From Arsenicicoccus piscis (GTDB taxonomy: Bacteria > Actinomycetota > Actinomycetes > Actinomycetales > Dermatophilaceae): a stretch of DNA of 64,000 nucleotides. The stretch covers positions 434,001 to 498,000 of the forward strand of contig NZ_JAKZHV010000003.1 in assembly GCF_022568835.1 (NCBI RefSeq). The letters run 5' to 3'. This document shows, in pieces, positions 17,886-30,121 of the stretch. Each line of letters starts with the position of its first letter. The first letter of the stretch is position 1. The notes beneath the pieces are model-generated. The model searched no databases. It was given only the letters and a program-made list of their open reading frames with translations, and had not been told where the DNA came from. A program made the position numbers and the translations under genes.

Positions 17886-18608
17886 ATGAGCGACAGGACC
17901 GACAGCGCGGCCCGCACCCGGCCGACCCTGGAGAAGGCGCCGCGCGAGATCGCCGCGATGTTCGACGGGGTGGCCCGCAAGTACGACCTGACCAACGACG
18001 CCATGACGGCCGGCTACCACCGGCGCTGGCGCACGGCGACGGTCGCGGCGGTCGACGCCCAGCGCGGCGAGCGGGTGCTCGACATCGCGGCCGGCACCGG
18101 CTTCAGCAGCGAGCCGATGGCCGACGCGGGCGTCGACGTGGTGCCCGCGGACTTCTCGCTCGGCATGCTGCGGGAGGGCCGTCAGCGTCGCCCGGACCTC
18201 GCGTTCACGGCGGCCGACGCCACCGCGCTGCCGTTCGCGGACGACTCGTTCGACGCGGTGAGCATGTCGTACGGCCTGCGCAACGTCGCGGCCTACCCCG
18301 CCGCCCTGCGCGAGTTCTGGCGGGTGACCCGGCCCGGTGGCCGGCTCGTGGTGCTGGAGTTCTCCCAGCCGACCAACGCGCTGGCCCGGCGGGTCTACAC
18401 CGAATACATCATGCGCGCGCTGCCCGCCGTGGCCCGCCGGGTGTCCTCGAGCCCGGACTCCTACGTCTACCTCGCCGAGTCGATCCGCGCCTGGCCGGAC
18501 CAGCGGGCGCTCGCCGAGAAGGTGCGCGAGGCGGGCTGGAGCGAGGTCCGCTGGCGCAGCCTCACCGGTGGCATCGCGGCCATCCACCACGGCGTGAAGC
18601 CCCGTTAG
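17886..18608 (+). CDS. menG: Demethylmenaquinone methyltransferase (MenG/UbiE)
   Basis: SAM-dependent C-methyltransferase that converts demethylmenaquinone to menaquinone, the last ring step. The 240-residue sequence has the UbiE signatures [34 protein letters not shown] (SAM motif I), [28 protein letters not shown] and [16 protein letters not shown]. Length is normal. It is divergent from femX and lies 123 bp before the geranylgeranyl-reductase-like gene. A perfect palindrome covers its stop codon. Confidence 0.95.
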   Translation: MSDRTDSAARTRPTLEKAPREIAAMFDGVARKYDLTNDAMTAGYHRRWRTATVAAVDAQRGERVLDIAAGTGFSSEPMADAGVDVVPADFSLGMLREGRQRRPDLAFTAADATALPFADDSFDAVSMSYGLRNVAAYPAALREFWRVTRPGGRLVVLEFSQPTNALARRVYTEYIMRALPAVARRVSSSPDSYVYLAESIRAWPDQRALAEKVREAGWSEVRWRSLTGGIAAIHHGVKPR

Positions 18609-18618
18609 GTCCACCTAA
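18605..18618. promoter_or_regulatory. 14 bp palindrome TTAGGTCCACCTAA, possible operator
   Basis: A perfect inverted repeat overlapping the menG stop codon and lying about 25 bp before a -10-like TAGACT (18643-18648) of the next gene. The position suits an operator for the reductase gene. The protein that would bind it is unknown. A second overlapping pair, CCACCT with AGGTGG (18611-18637), could instead form a weak hairpin. Confidence 0.35.
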
Positions 18619-18731
18619 CACGACAGGCACCAGGTGGCCTCCTAGACTCACGGGCGAGCTCGACGGCCCAGCCCGGACCCGACGGCGACAGCCCAGCACA
18701 GCCCACGACAGCCAAGGACGGAGCGCGAGCA

Positions 18732-20060
18732 GTGACCACGACCATGCCCTCGACGGCTGACGTGATCGTGGTCGGTGCAGGTCCCGGCGGCGCGGCCGCC
18801 GCCGCCCACCTGGCGCAGGCCGGCGTCGACGTCCTCCTGCTCGAGAAGGCCGCGTTCCCCCGCGACAAGATCTGTGGAGACGGGCTGACCCCTCGCGCCT
18901 GCCGCGAGCTGGTGGCGCTCGGCCTCGCCGCGCCGCAGACGCAGGGCTGGGCGCGCAACAAGGGGCTGCGCATCGTCGGTGCCGGGCAGACCTTCGAGCT
19001 CGACTGGCCGGGCAGTGCGGCCTTCCCCGACCACGGCTACGTCCGGGACCGGATGCGCCTGGACGAGACCCTCGCCCGCCACGCCGTAGACCGTGGGGCC
19101 ACCTTGCTCGAGCGGCGCTCCGTGACCGGTCCGATCCTCGAGGACGGTCGGGTCGTCGGCGTCACGGCCAAGGTGCTGGGTGAGGACGGCCGCGCGACCG
19201 GCGCCGTCGAGGAGTTCCGCGCCCCGGTGGTCATCGCCGCCGACGGCGTCTCGAGCCGGATGGGCATCCGCACCGGCCGCGAGAAGCGCGAGGACCGCCC
19301 GATGGGGGTGGCCGTGCGCGCCTACTACGAGTCCGAGCTGCGCAGCGCCGACGACTACATGGAGTCGTGGCTGGAGCTGTGGGTGCCGGAGGACCCGACC
19401 GTCGACCCCGCGGCGATGGCGGACCCGGCGACCAAGAAGATCCTTCTCCCGGGCTACGGCTGGCTGTTCCCGCTCGGCGACGGCCGCGTCAACGTGGGCC
19501 TCGGCATGCTGGACACCTCCCCGGCCTTCGGCCACGTGGACTACAAGGACATCATGCGGCGCTGGGTGGCGACGCTGCCGCCGGAGTGGGGGATCAGCGA
19601 GCAGACCCGGGTCGGCGAGATCCGCGGCGCGGCGCTGCCGATGGCGTTCAACCGCCAGCCGCTCTACGCCGACGGCCTGCTGCTCGTCGGCGACGCCGGC
19701 GGCATGGTCAACCCGTTCAACGGCGAGGGCATCGACTACGCGATGGAGTCCGGGCGACACGCCGCCGAGATCATCGTGCAGGCGCTCGCCCGCCCCGAGG
19801 GGCCGGATCGCGAGCGGGTGCTGCGCTCCTACGAGCAGGTGATGAAGGCCTCGCTCGGCGGCTACTTCACGCTGGGCCGCGGATTCGCCTACCTGATCGG
19901 GAAGCCCGAGGTCATGCGCCTCGCGGTGAAGTACGGCCTGCCCCGCCGGACGCTCATGCGGCTGCTGCTCAAGGTGATGGCCAACCTGGCCGATCCGCAC
20001 GGCCGCACCGCGGGTGACCGGCTCGTGAAGGCCCTCAGCAAGGTGGCCCCTGCGGCATGA
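18732..20060 (+). CDS. Geranylgeranyl reductase family flavoprotein (MenJ-like)
   Basis: A 442-residue FAD-dependent reductase: GxGxxG dinucleotide motif in DVIVVGAGPGGAAAAAHLAQAG, KAAFPRDKICGDGLTPRA, the middle VIAADGVSSRMG, and the FAD-ribityl motif GLLLVGDAGGMVNPFNGEGIDYAMESG. Family members reduce isoprenoid double bonds; mycobacterial MenJ saturates one unit of the menaquinone tail. Position between menG and the nuo operon supports that role here, but chlorophyll/archaeal-lipid relatives look similar. The GTG at 18732 has an upstream GGACGGAG; ATG 18744 is an alternative. Confidence 0.88.
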   Translation: MTTTMPSTADVIVVGAGPGGAAAAAHLAQAGVDVLLLEKAAFPRDKICGDGLTPRACRELVALGLAAPQTQGWARNKGLRIVGAGQTFELDWPGSAAFPDHGYVRDRMRLDETLARHAVDRGATLLERRSVTGPILEDGRVVGVTAKVLGEDGRATGAVEEFRAPVVIAADGVSSRMGIRTGREKREDRPMGVAVRAYYESELRSADDYMESWLELWVPEDPTVDPAAMADPATKKILLPGYGWLFPLGDGRVNVGLGMLDTSPAFGHVDYKDIMRRWVATLPPEWGISEQTRVGEIRGAALPMAFNRQPLYADGLLLVGDAGGMVNPFNGEGIDYAMESGRHAAEIIVQALARPEGPDRERVLRSYEQVMKASLGGYFTLGRGFAYLIGKPEVMRLAVKYGLPRRTLMRLLLKVMANLADPHGRTAGDRLVKALSKVAPAA

Positions 20061-20075
20061 CGAGAGCTGTGACCC

Positions 20076-20081
20076 TAGGAT
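20076..20081 (+). promoter_or_regulatory. Probable nuo operon -10 element
   Basis: TAGGAT in the 60 bp gap before nuoA would start a transcript near 20088, leaving a leader of about 33 nt with AAAGGGG (20103-20109) as ribosome binding site. The -35 is not clear. Confidence 0.4.
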
Positions 20082-20120
20082 GACGACGAGGAATACCGAC
20101 CGAAAGGGGTGCGTGACGGG

Positions 20121-20486
20121 ATGAGCATCAATCCGTATGTGCCGATCCTCTTCCTGTTCGTGCTCGGCATCGGCTTCGCGGCCACGTCCGTGCTCGTCTT
20201 CGCGAAGATCGGGCCGACCCGTTACAACCGGGCCAAGCTGGACTCCTACGAGTGCGGCATCGAGCCCAGCCCCCAGGCCGCCGGCGGCGGTCGCGTGCCG
20301 GTCAAGTACTACGTCACGGCCATGCTGTTCATCGTCTTCGACGTCGAGTCGATCTTCCTGTTCCCCTTCGCGGTCGCGTTCGACCAGCTGGGGCTGTTCG
20401 CGCTGATCGAGATGGTGCTGTTCGTGATCGCAGTGTTCATCGCCTACGCCTACGTGTGGCGCCGCGGCGGATTGGAGTGGGACTGA
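20121..20486 (+). CDS. nuoA: NADH-quinone oxidoreductase subunit A
   Basis: Membrane subunit of complex I, 121 residues with three helices (about 5-27, 62-82, 90-112). It has the family segments YECGIEP (with the conserved Glu-Cys-Gly) and [26 protein letters not shown] 20121 is chosen because it starts at the conserved MSINPY hydrophobic helix and is 11 bases after AAAGGGG; GTG 20109 would touch the ribosome binding site. First gene of the complete nuoA-N operon. Confidence 0.97.
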   Translation: MSINPYVPILFLFVLGIGFAATSVLVFAKIGPTRYNRAKLDSYECGIEPSPQAAGGGRVPVKYYVTAMLFIVFDVESIFLFPFAVAFDQLGLFALIEMVLFVIAVFIAYAYVWRRGGLEWD

Positions 20487-20488
20487 CC

Positions 20489-21043
20489 ATGGGTGTCGAG
20501 GACAAGATCCCGGCCGGGATCGCGCTGACCACGCTGGAGAAGGTCGCGGGTCAGATGCTGCACCGCTCGATGTGGCCTGCCACCTTCGGGCTGGCCTGCT
20601 GCGCGATCGAGATGATGGCCTCCGGCGGCCCCGACTTCGACATCGCCCGCTACGGCATGGAGCGCTTCTCGGCGACCCCGCGCCAGGCCGACCTGATGAT
20701 CGTCGCCGGCCGCTGCAGCCAGAAGTTCGCGCCCGTCGTGCGCCAGGTGTGGGACCAGATGCCCGAGCCCAAGTGGTGCATCTCGATGGGCGTGTGCGCC
20801 TCCTCCGGCGGCATGTTCAACAACTACGCGATCGTCCAGGGCGTCGACCACATCGTGCCCGTCGACGTCTACCTGCCCGGGTGTCCGCCCCGCCCCGAGA
20901 TGCTCTTCCACGCCATCCTCACCCTGCACGAGTACGTCAAGAACTCCCCGCAGGGCGTCAACCGCGAGGAAGCCGCCCGCGCCGCCGAGCAGGCCGCGAT
21001 GACGGCCACCCCGCTCGAGCTGCAGAAGGGGCTGCTGGCATGA
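20489..21043 (+). CDS. nuoB: NADH-quinone oxidoreductase subunit B
   Basis: Peripheral-arm subunit holding the terminal [4Fe-4S] cluster N2 that passes electrons to menaquinone. Ligands are visible as the adjacent Cys pair in [11 protein letters not shown] (near 36-37), GRCSQK (near 100) and PGCPPRPE (near 132). The 184 residues match the family, with a charged C-terminal tail. It starts two bases after nuoA and its stop overlaps nuoC as ATGA. Confidence 0.97.
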   Translation: MGVEDKIPAGIALTTLEKVAGQMLHRSMWPATFGLACCAIEMMASGGPDFDIARYGMERFSATPRQADLMIVAGRCSQKFAPVVRQVWDQMPEPKWCISMGVCASSGGMFNNYAIVQGVDHIVPVDVYLPGCPPRPEMLFHAILTLHEYVKNSPQGVNREEAARAAEQAAMTATPLELQKGLLA

Positions 21044-21860
21044 GCGACAACCCGCCCGCCAAGGACGTCCCTCCGCACCAGGACATCCCGACCGGCAAGG
21101 ACGCACCCAGCAGCGGTGACACGCCGGTCAGCAGCGGCACCACCGCCGCCGGAGATCCCTCCGACAACGCGCTCGAGGCTCGCCCGGTCACCGGCGACCC
21201 GACCGTCGTCGGCACCCGGCACGGCATGTTCGGCATCGCGGGCAGCGGCGACACCTCGGGCTACGGCGGCCTGGTCTCGCCGATCCTGTTCCCCGGTCAG
21301 GCCGAGCGGCCCTACGGGTCGTACTTCGACCACGTCGCCGACCAGCTCGAGCAGGCCCTGGTCGGCACCAGCGCGTCGTTCCAGGAGGCCGTCGAGCAGA
21401 CGGTCGTGCACCATGGCGAGCTGACCTTCCACGTGCGCCGCGAGCATCTGCCGGTGGTCGCGCAGGCGCTGCGCGACCACCCCAAGCTGCGCTTCGAGCA
21501 GTGCGTCAGCGTCTCGGGCGTGCACTACCCGAGCGAGACCGACCGCGAGCTGCACGTGGTCTACCACCTGCTGTCGCTCACGCACGCGGGGCGCCGGGTG
21601 CGCCTCGAGGTGAGCGTCCCGGACGCCGACCCGCACGTGCCCTCCGTCACCGCGACCTACCCCGGCGCCAACTGGCACGAGCGCGAGACGTGGGACTTCT
21701 TCGGCGTGGTCTTCGACGACCACCCGGCGCTCACGCGGATCATGATGCCCGACGACTGGCCGGGCCACCCCCAGCGCAAGGACTACCCCCTCGGCGGGGT
21801 GCCCGTGGAGTACAAGGGTGCCTCCATCCCGCCGCCGGACGAGCGGAGGTCGTACAACTG

Positions 21861-21861
<1 letters not shown>
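21040..21861 (+). CDS. nuoC: NADH-quinone oxidoreductase subunit C
   Basis: Peripheral-arm subunit of 273 residues. The conserved 30-kDa domain occupies about residues 95-270: [52 protein letters not shown], then [18 protein letters not shown]. The first 60 residues are a Pro/Ser/Asp-rich, probably disordered extension not found in E. coli NuoC but common in actinobacteria. ATGA overlap with nuoB and TGATG with nuoD. Confidence 0.96.
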
Positions 21862-23203
<1,342 letters not shown>

Positions 23204-23204
<1 letters not shown>

Positions 23205-24211
23205 TGTCGCAGACCCAGCAGAGCCAGCAGACCCAGTCGGTCCGGCACGCCGGCACCACGGACCCCGCCGGTCCGGCGTCGGCGCAGGCCGAGGTCTACC
23301 AGTTCCACCCGCACGGCTTCGACGCGCCCAACTACGGCACCCAGGAGCAGGTCGAGGTCGAGGGCTACGACGACGCGACCCTGGCCCGGCTGCGCCGCGA
23401 GGCCGCCCAGGTCGCCGGGCGCTACCCGCAGGCCCGGTCGGCGCTGCTGCCGCTGCTGCACCTGGTGCAGAGCTACGACGGCTACGTCACGACCCGCGGG
23501 CTCGAGCTCGCCGCCGAGTTCGCGCAGGTCTCCACCGCCGAGGCGGCCGGCGTGGCGACGTTCTACACGCAGTACAAGCGCCACCCCAACGGGCGCTACC
23601 TCGTCGGGGTCTGCACCAACACGCTGTGCGCCATCATGGGCGGCGACCAGATCTGGGACGAGCTGTCCGAGCACCTCGACGTGGGGCACGACGAGACCAC
23701 CGAGGACGGCGTCATCACCCTCGAGCGGATCGAGTGCAACGCCGCGTGCGACTACGCGCCCGTGGTGATGGCCAACTGGGAGTTCTTCGACAACATGACG
23801 CCGGAGTCGGCGAAGGTGCTGGTCGACGACCTGCGCGCGGGCCGGCCGGTGCGTCCCACCCGCGGTCCGGACCGGCTGACGACGTTCACCGAGATGTCCC
23901 GCGTCCTCGCCGGCTTCACCGACGGCCTCGCCGACCAGGGCCCGAGCGCCGGCGCGCCGTCGCTGCTCGGCCTCGGGATCGCCCGCGAGCAGGGCTGGGA
24001 CCAGAGCGCGACCGACGGGACCACCCAGGAGAGCGACGAGCAGGCCGGCACCACCGAGCGGTCCGGCGCGGGCGGCGAGGCCCACCCCGGCCCCGGCGAG
24101 AAGCACTCGTCCGCCGAGGCGCCCGCCGGCGGGCCGGCCTCGGCCGACGAGGTGCCGGACGCCGAGCCCGGCACCGCCGCCGACGACGCGCAGAAGGGGA
24201 ACCCCCAGTGA
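23204..24211 (+). CDS. nuoE: NADH-quinone oxidoreductase subunit E
   Basis: The 24-kDa-type subunit with [2Fe-2S] cluster N1a, bound by Cys in CTNTLC and ECNAAC (about residues 140-185). Conserved GVATFYTQYKRHPNG precedes them. At 335 residues it is much longer than E. coli NuoE (about 166), owing to an N-terminal Gln/Ser-rich leader and a C-terminal 90-residue acidic Gly/Ala/Glu-rich tail (from about residue 245) that is probably disordered. Its stop overlaps the nuoF GTG (GTGA). Confidence 0.95.
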
Positions 24212-25523
24212 GCACCCAGCTGACCCCGGTCCTCACCCGCACGTGGGGCCTGCCGCACTCGTGGAGCCTGGCGACGTACGAAGAGCACGCCGAGGGCTAC
24301 CAGGCGCTGCGCAAGGCGCTGACCATGGACCCGGGCGACATCATCACCCAGGTCAAGGAGTCCAACATCCGCGGCCGCGGCGGTGCGGGTTTCCCCACCG
24401 GCATGAAGTGGTCCTTCATGGCCCCGCCCGACGGGGGGCCGCGCTACATCGTCGTCAACGCCGACGAGTCCGAGCCGGGCACCTGCAAGGACGTGCCGCT
24501 GATGATGGCGGCGCCGCACCACCTGATCGAGGGGCTCGCCATCGCGACCCTCGCGATCGGTGGCGACACCGGATTCATCTACCTGCGCGGCGAGGTCGTG
24601 CACGTCTACCGCCGACTGCTGCACGCGGTCGAGGAGGCGAAGGCCGCCGGTTACCTCGGCGACGACGTCCTCGGCACCGGCAAGAAGATCGACATCATCG
24701 TCCACGCGGGCGCGGGCGCCTACATCTGTGGCGAGGAGACCGCGCTGCTCGACTCGCTCGAGGGCCGTCGCGGCCAGCCCCGGCTGAAGCCGCCGTTCCC
24801 CGGTGCCGCCGGTCTCTACGCGCGGCCGACCTCGGTCAACAACGTCGAGTCGATCGCGTCGGTGCCCTACATCCTGCTCAAGGGCCCGGAGTGGTTCAAG
24901 GACATGGGCACCGAGAAGTCCGCCGGTCACGGCATCTTCTCGGTGTCGGGTCACGTCGTGAGCCCAGGCCAGTTCGAGGCGCCGTTCGGCATCACCATGC
25001 GTGAGCTGATCGAGATGTGCGGCGGCATCCGCCCCGGGCACCGGCTGAAGTTCTGGACCCCGGGTGGCTCGTCCACGCCGATCTTCACCGAGGAGCACCT
25101 CGACGTGCCGCTCGACTTCGACTCGGTCGCCGCGGCCGGCTCGATGCTCGGCACCCGCGCGCTGCAGGTCTTCGACGAGACCGTCTCGGTGGTGCGGGCT
25201 ATCTCGCGCTGGACCGACTTCTACCGGCACGAGTCCTGCGGCAAGTGCACGCCGTGCCGTGAGGGCACCTGGTGGCTCGGCCAGATCATGGAGCGGCTGG
25301 AGGCCGGCGTCGGCCAGGAGGGCGACATCGAGAAGCTCCAGGACATCTGCAGCAACATCGCCGGCCGCTCCTTCTGCGCCCTCGGCGACGCGGCGACGAG
25401 CCCGATCCTGTCGGGCATCACCCACTTCCGGGAGGAGTTCGAGACCGGGATGCACACCCCCTGGCACGTGGCCTTCCCGCCGCAGGCATCGACCGTTTCG
25501 CGAAGGAGAGCGTGGCCCGATGA
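24208..25523 (+). CDS. nuoF: NADH-quinone oxidoreductase subunit F, frameshifted near the 3' end
   Basis: NADH- and FMN-binding subunit with cluster N3. FMN/NADH loops are visible as [14 protein letters not shown] and [26 protein letters not shown]; and the N3 ligands [11 protein letters not shown] plus a later Cys near [14 protein letters not shown]. The reading frame from GTG 24208 stays homologous to FPPQASTV (about 25490) and then turns into unrelated Arg-rich sequence, open to 26892. Adding one base near 25494-25497 gives FAKESVAR and a TGA at 25521-25523 that overlaps the nuoG ATG as ATGA, just as the other nuo junctions do. So the sequence here lacks one base; error or recent mutation. 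Confidence 0.92.
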
Positions 25524-28015
25524 CCGCGACCACCAACGCCACCAGCAAGGCCCCCTCGGCCGCCGACCTCGTCGAGGTCACCATCGACGGGGTGGTCGTC
25601 AAGGTGCCCAAGGGCACCATGATCATCCGCGCGGCCGAGCAGATCGGCATCCAGGTGCCGCGGTTCTGCGACCACCCGCTGCTGGACCCGGTCGGCGCCT
25701 GCCGCCAGTGCCTGGTCGAGGTCGCCATGCCCGGCAAGGACGGCTCGCTGTCCTGGATGCCCAAGCCGCAGCCGGCCTGCGCCATGGCCGTCGGCCCCGG
25801 CATGCACGTCAAGACCCAGCAGAGCTCGGCCGTCGCCGACAAGGCCCAGCACGGCGTCATGGAGCTGCTGCTCATCAACCACCCGCTCGACTGCCCGGTG
25901 TGCGACAAGGGCGGCGAGTGCCCGCTGCAGAACCAGGCGATGTCCAACGGCCGGGTCGCGACCCGCTTCACCGACGTCAAGCGCACCTACGCCAAGCCGG
26001 TCAACATCTCGACCGAGGTGCTGCTCGACCGCGAGCGCTGCATCCTCTGCCAGCGGTGCACCCGCTTCTCCGAGCAGATCGCGGGCGACCCGTTCATCTC
26101 CCTCACCGAGCGCGGTGCGGTCTCCCAGATCGGCATCTACCAACACGCCGAGTTCCAGTCCTACTTCTCCGGCAACACCGTGCAGATCTGCCCGGTGGGC
26201 GCGCTGACCGGCGCCGCCTACCGGTTCCGGTCGCGCCCGTTCGACCTGGTCTCCACCCCGAGCACCTGCGAGCACTGCGCCTCCGGCTGCTCGCTGCGCA
26301 CCGACCACCGCCGCGGCGTCGTGCTGCGCCGGCTCGCGGGAAACGACCCCGAGGTCAACGAGGAGTGGAGCTGCGACAAGGGCCGCTGGGCCTTCATGTA
26401 CGCCACCACCCCCACGCGCGTGCGGATGCCGCTGGTCCGCAAGGACGGCGAGCTGGTCGTCGCGTCCTGGCCCGAGGCCCTCGCGGCCGCCACGGCCGGC
26501 CTCGAGGCAGCGGCCGGTCGGGCCGGCGTGCTCGTGGGCGGTCGGGTGAGCGCGCAGGACTCCTACGCCTACGCCAAGTTCGCCCGCACGGTCCTGCACA
26601 CCAACTCGGTGGACTTCCGGGCCCGCCCGCACTCGGCCGAGGAGGCCGCGTTCCTCGCGGAGCACGTCGCCACCACGGCGCCCGGCTACGGCGGCGTCAC
26701 CTACACCGACCTCGAGCAGGCCGGCACGGTCGTCCTCGCCGGCTTCGAGCCCGAGGACGAGTCGCCCATCGTCTTCCTGCGCCTGCGCAAGGCCGCCCGC
26801 AAGAGCGGCACCACGGTCTACGCCATCGCGCCGTTCGCGTCCGCCGGCACCACCAAGATGCGCGGCACCGTGCTGCCGTGCCTGCCCGGTGAGGAGGCCG
26901 CAGCGCTGCGCGGGCTCGCGGCCGGCACCGGTGACTTCGAGCAGGCCGCCGCCGGCCTGAAGGAGGGTGGCGTCATCCTCGTGGGGGAGCGGCTCGTCTC
27001 CTCACCCGGCGGCTTCCAGGCTGCGGTAGAGGCCGCCCAGGCCACCGGCGCCCGGCTCGCTTGGGTGCCCCGCCGGGCCGGCGAGCGCGCGGCCCTCGAG
27101 ACCGGGGCGCTGCCCACGGTCTACCCGGGTGGCCGGCCGATCGACGCCTCCACCGCGGCCGAGCTGGCCGCGCTGTGGCAGGTCGACCGGCTCCCGACCG
27201 AGCCGGGTCTCGACACCTCTGCCATGCTGCGCGCAGCCTCCTCCGGTGAGCTCGCCGCGCTGGTCGTCGGTGGCGTCGAGCTCGCCGACCTGCCCGACCA
27301 GCGGACCGCCCGCGCCGGGCTCGAGCGCGCGTTCGTGGTCTCGCTCGAGACGCACGAGTCGCCGATCGCCGGCATCGCCGACGTGGTGCTGCCGGTCGCG
27401 TCGTTCTCCGAGAAGGCCGGGGCGTTCGTCGACTGGGAGGGCCGGATCCGCCCCTTCGAGCTGGCCCTCGACTCCGAGCTGATGAGCGACTACCGGGTCC
27501 TGGACCTGCTGGCCTCCGAGCTGGGCGAGTTCCTCGGCACCCGCTCGGTGCGTCAGGTCGACGCCGAGATGACCCGCGTCGGTCCCTACCAGGGGGCGCG
27601 CGGCACAGCCGGCACGTCCGCGCGGGCTTCCTCGACCCCCAGCACCCACGACGGGCACGCCGACCGGTCCGGCCAGGCGATCGACCTCAAGGCCGGCCGG
27701 TTCCGGCTCGCCACCTGGCGCCAGCTGATCGACGACGGTGCGCTGCAGGAGGGCGAGCCCTACCTCGCCGGCACCGCCCGTCCGGCCGTCGCCCGGATGT
27801 CCGCCGCGAGCGCCGACGCCGTCGGCCTCGCCCCTGGTGACACCGTCGTCGTCTCCACCGCAGTCGGGTCGATGACCCTGCCGCTGGAGCTGACCGCGAT
27901 GGTCGACGGCGTCGTCTGGGTCCCGACCAAGAGCGCGGGCCAGGGGGTCCGCACGCTCCTCGACGCCGACCACGGCTCCCTGGTGACCGTGACGAAGGGT
28001 GGGCAGTCCTCGTGA
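25520..28015 (+). CDS. nuoG: NADH-quinone oxidoreductase subunit G
   Basis: The 75-kDa-type subunit, 831 residues. The N-terminal ferredoxin domain binds N1b ([12 protein letters not shown]), followed by the [18 protein letters not shown] region and N5, then N4 ligands [11 protein letters not shown] and CPVG, and CEHCASGC at the start of the molybdopterin-oxidoreductase-like domain (cluster N7 type). The C-terminal half has an inactive formate-dehydrogenase-like fold. A Gly/Ala/Ser/Thr-rich insertion lies near residues 690-715. The ATG overlaps the frame-restored nuoF stop. Confidence 0.96.
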   Translation: MTATTNATSKAPSAADLVEVTIDGVVVKVPKGTMIIRAAEQIGIQVPRFCDHPLLDPVGACRQCLVEVAMPGKDGSLSWMPKPQPACAMAVGPGMHVKTQQSSAVADKAQHGVMELLLINHPLDCPVCDKGGECPLQNQAMSNGRVATRFTDVKRTYAKPVNISTEVLLDRERCILCQRCTRFSEQIAGDPFISLTERGAVSQIGIYQHAEFQSYFSGNTVQICPVGALTGAAYRFRSRPFDLVSTPSTCEHCASGCSLRTDHRRGVVLRRLAGNDPEVNEEWSCDKGRWAFMYATTPTRVRMPLVRKDGELVVASWPEALAAATAGLEAAAGRAGVLVGGRVSAQDSYAYAKFARTVLHTNSVDFRARPHSAEEAAFLAEHVATTAPGYGGVTYTDLEQAGTVVLAGFEPEDESPIVFLRLRKAARKSGTTVYAIAPFASAGTTKMRGTVLPCLPGEEAAALRGLAAGTGDFEQAAAGLKEGGVILVGERLVSSPGGFQAAVEAAQATGARLAWVPRRAGERAALETGALPTVYPGGRPIDASTAAELAALWQVDRLPTEPGLDTSAMLRAASSGELAALVVGGVELADLPDQRTARAGLERAFVVSLETHESPIAGIADVVLPVASFSEKAGAFVDWEGRIRPFELALDSELMSDYRVLDLLASELGEFLGTRSVRQVDAEMTRVGPYQGARGTAGTSARASSTPSTHDGHADRSGQAIDLKAGRFRLATWRQLIDDGALQEGEPYLAGTARPAVARMSAASADAVGLAPGDTVVVSTAVGSMTLPLELTAMVDGVVWVPTKSAGQGVRTLLDADHGSLVTVTKGGQSS

Positions 28016-29427
28016 GCCTCATCGCCTCGGTGGCCGGGCTCGGCCAGTTGTTGACCTCAGGTCTGACGGCGGCGGCCGACCTCCCGCCCGGTGACCCCTA
28101 CCGCGCCGACTTCAGCGACACCCCCGTGTGGCTCACGCTGGTCAAGGCGCTGTTCGTCTTCGTCTACCTGATGCTCAGCGTCGTCATCGTCATCTGGTTC
28201 GAGCGGCGCGTGGTGGGCTTCATGCAGCAGCGCCCCGGCCCCAACCGGTTCGGCCCCGGCGGCGTCTTCCAGACCCTCGCCGACGGCTTCAAGCTGGTGT
28301 GGAAGGAAACCTTCACGCCCAAGAACGCCGACGCGTTCATGTACAACCTCGCGCCGATCATCGCCGGCTCGACGGCGTTCATCTCCTTCGCGATCATCCC
28401 GATGGCCGGCGAGGTCAACCTGTTCGGGCACCGCACGCCGCTGCAGATCACCGACGTGCCGGTCAGCGCGCTGCTGGTGCTGGCGGTCGCCTCGGTCGCC
28501 GCCTACTCGTTCGTGCTGGCCGGCTGGTCCTCCGGCTCGACCTACCCGCTGCTCGGTGGGTTGCGCTCGACGGCGCAGGTGGTCTCCTACGAGATCGCCA
28601 TGGGCCTGTCGCTCGTCGCGGTGTTCATCTACGCCGGGTCGATGCAGACGTCCGAGATCGTCGCCGCCCAGCGCAGCCTCTGGTTCGTGCTGCCGGCCTT
28701 CTTCTCCTTCATCGTCTTCGTCATCTGCATGTTCGGTGAGACCAACCGCCTGCCGTTCGACCTCGCCGAGGGCGAGGGCGAGATCGTCGGCGGCTACCAC
28801 ACCGAGTACTCCGGCATGAAGTTCGGCATGTTCTTCCTTGGCGAGTACGTCAACATGTTCACCGTGTCGGCACTCGCCACCACCTTGTTCTTCGGCGGCT
28901 GGCAGGCCCCGCCGCCGCTCACCCTGATCAACGACGGCATGCTCAACCACGGCTGGTGGGGGCTGCTCTGGTTCACCATCAAGCTGTGGCTGTTCATGTT
29001 TTTCTTCGTCTGGGTCCGCGGCACCCTGCCCCGCACGCGCTACGACCAGTTCATGGCGTTCGGGTGGAAGATGCTCATCCCGGCCACGCTGCTGTGGGTC
29101 ATGATCGTCGCCTTCGTGCGGGCGGCCATGCTTGGCTGGCTCGGTAGCGCGACGATCGGCCTCGGTGGACGAGCGCTGCCCGTGGCCGTCCTCATCGTCA
29201 TGGGGCTGGTGCTCGTGCTCGCGCTGATCGCCGCCACGCTCTACGAGCGCCGTCGGGACCGCATCGAGGCGGCCCGCGCGCAGGACCGTCCGACCGACGT
29301 AGACCCCTTCGCCGGCGGTCACCCGGTGCCGCCGCTGCCGGGCCAGACCCTGGTCGAGCCCGGCTCCGGCCGCCGGCCCATCGCCCGCACGTCCGCGACG
29401 TCATCGCAGGAGGACACCCGTGGCTGA
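28012..29427 (+). CDS. nuoH: NADH-quinone oxidoreductase subunit H
   Basis: Membrane subunit joining the peripheral and membrane arms and forming part of the quinone tunnel. The 471-residue protein has eight or nine helices and the family motifs [49 protein letters not shown] (split here by the ETNR turn) and [13 protein letters not shown]. The last 60 residues are a hydrophilic tail. GTG 28012 overlaps the nuoG stop as GTGA. Confidence 0.97.
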   Translation: MSLIASVAGLGQLLTSGLTAAADLPPGDPYRADFSDTPVWLTLVKALFVFVYLMLSVVIVIWFERRVVGFMQQRPGPNRFGPGGVFQTLADGFKLVWKETFTPKNADAFMYNLAPIIAGSTAFISFAIIPMAGEVNLFGHRTPLQITDVPVSALLVLAVASVAAYSFVLAGWSSGSTYPLLGGLRSTAQVVSYEIAMGLSLVAVFIYAGSMQTSEIVAAQRSLWFVLPAFFSFIVFVICMFGETNRLPFDLAEGEGEIVGGYHTEYSGMKFGMFFLGEYVNMFTVSALATTLFFGGWQAPPPLTLINDGMLNHGWWGLLWFTIKLWLFMFFFVWVRGTLPRTRYDQFMAFGWKMLIPATLLWVMIVAFVRAAMLGWLGSATIGLGGRALPVAVLIVMGLVLVLALIAATLYERRRDRIEAARAQDRPTDVDPFAGGHPVPPLPGQTLVEPGSGRRPIARTSATSSQEDTRG

Positions 29428-30121
29428 CGACAAGAGCACGACCGAGCAGAGCGGCTTCTTCGCCGACATGTTCGCGCCCATCGCCGGCTTCGGTGTGAGC
29501 TTCCGGACCATGTTCCGCAAGCGCGAGACCGAGGAGTACCCCGAGGTCAAGCGTCCGACCGCGCCGCGCTTCCACGGCCGCCACCAGCTCAACCGGCACC
29601 CCGACGGGCTCGAGAAGTGCGTCGGCTGCGAGCTGTGCGCCTGGGCCTGCCCGGCCGACGCGATCCTCGTCGAGGGCGCCGACAACGACGACACCCCGAG
29701 CGAGCTGGGCGGCACCGGGCGGTTCTCGCCCGGCGAGCGCTACGGCCGCGTCTACCAGATCAACTACCTGCGCTGCATCTTCTGCGGGCTGTGCATCGAG
29801 GCCTGCCCGACCCGGGCGCTCACGATGACCAACGAGTACGAGCTGGCCGACCACACCCGGGGTGCGCTGATCTTCACCAAGGACCAGCTGCTCGCCCCCG
29901 TCCAGGAGGGCATGCTCGCGCCGCCGCACCCGATGGTGGCCGGCATGGAGGAGCGCGACTACTTCCTTGGCAGGGTCTCGCGGGCGACGCCCGACCAGGT
30001 CGCCTGGGTCGACGAGCACGCCGACGAGCACGCCTACGAGCAGTCCGACGCACGGGCCGACGAGCGGGCCGACGCACGCACTCGGCAGCAGACGGCGCAG
30101 CGGAAGGGAGCCCGGGCATGA
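29420..30121 (+). CDS. nuoI: NADH-quinone oxidoreductase subunit I
   Basis: Peripheral-arm ferredoxin-like subunit with clusters N6a and N6b. Both CxxCxxCxxxCP motifs are present: [12 protein letters not shown] and [12 protein letters not shown] (residues about 68 to 125). The 233 residues include a long charged C-terminal tail rich in Asp, Glu, Ala and Arg. GTG 29420 lies within the end of nuoH and follows AGGAGG, supporting the start. Confidence 0.97.
   Translation: MADDKSTTEQSGFFADMFAPIAGFGVSFRTMFRKRETEEYPEVKRPTAPRFHGRHQLNRHPDGLEKCVGCELCAWACPADAILVEGADNDDTPSELGGTGRFSPGERYGRVYQINYLRCIFCGLCIEACPTRALTMTNEYELADHTRGALIFTKDQLLAPVQEGMLAPPHPMVAGMEERDYFLGRVSRATPDQVAWVDEHADEHAYEQSDARADERADARTRQQTAQRKGARA

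Noticed and set aside
25524..26892. Plus-strand frame continuing from nuoF through nuoG
   Set aside because: The translation after 25497 is Arg/His/Gly-rich and unrelated to any domain, and it overlaps the well-conserved nuoG frame. It is explained by a one-base loss in nuoF, not by a real fusion.
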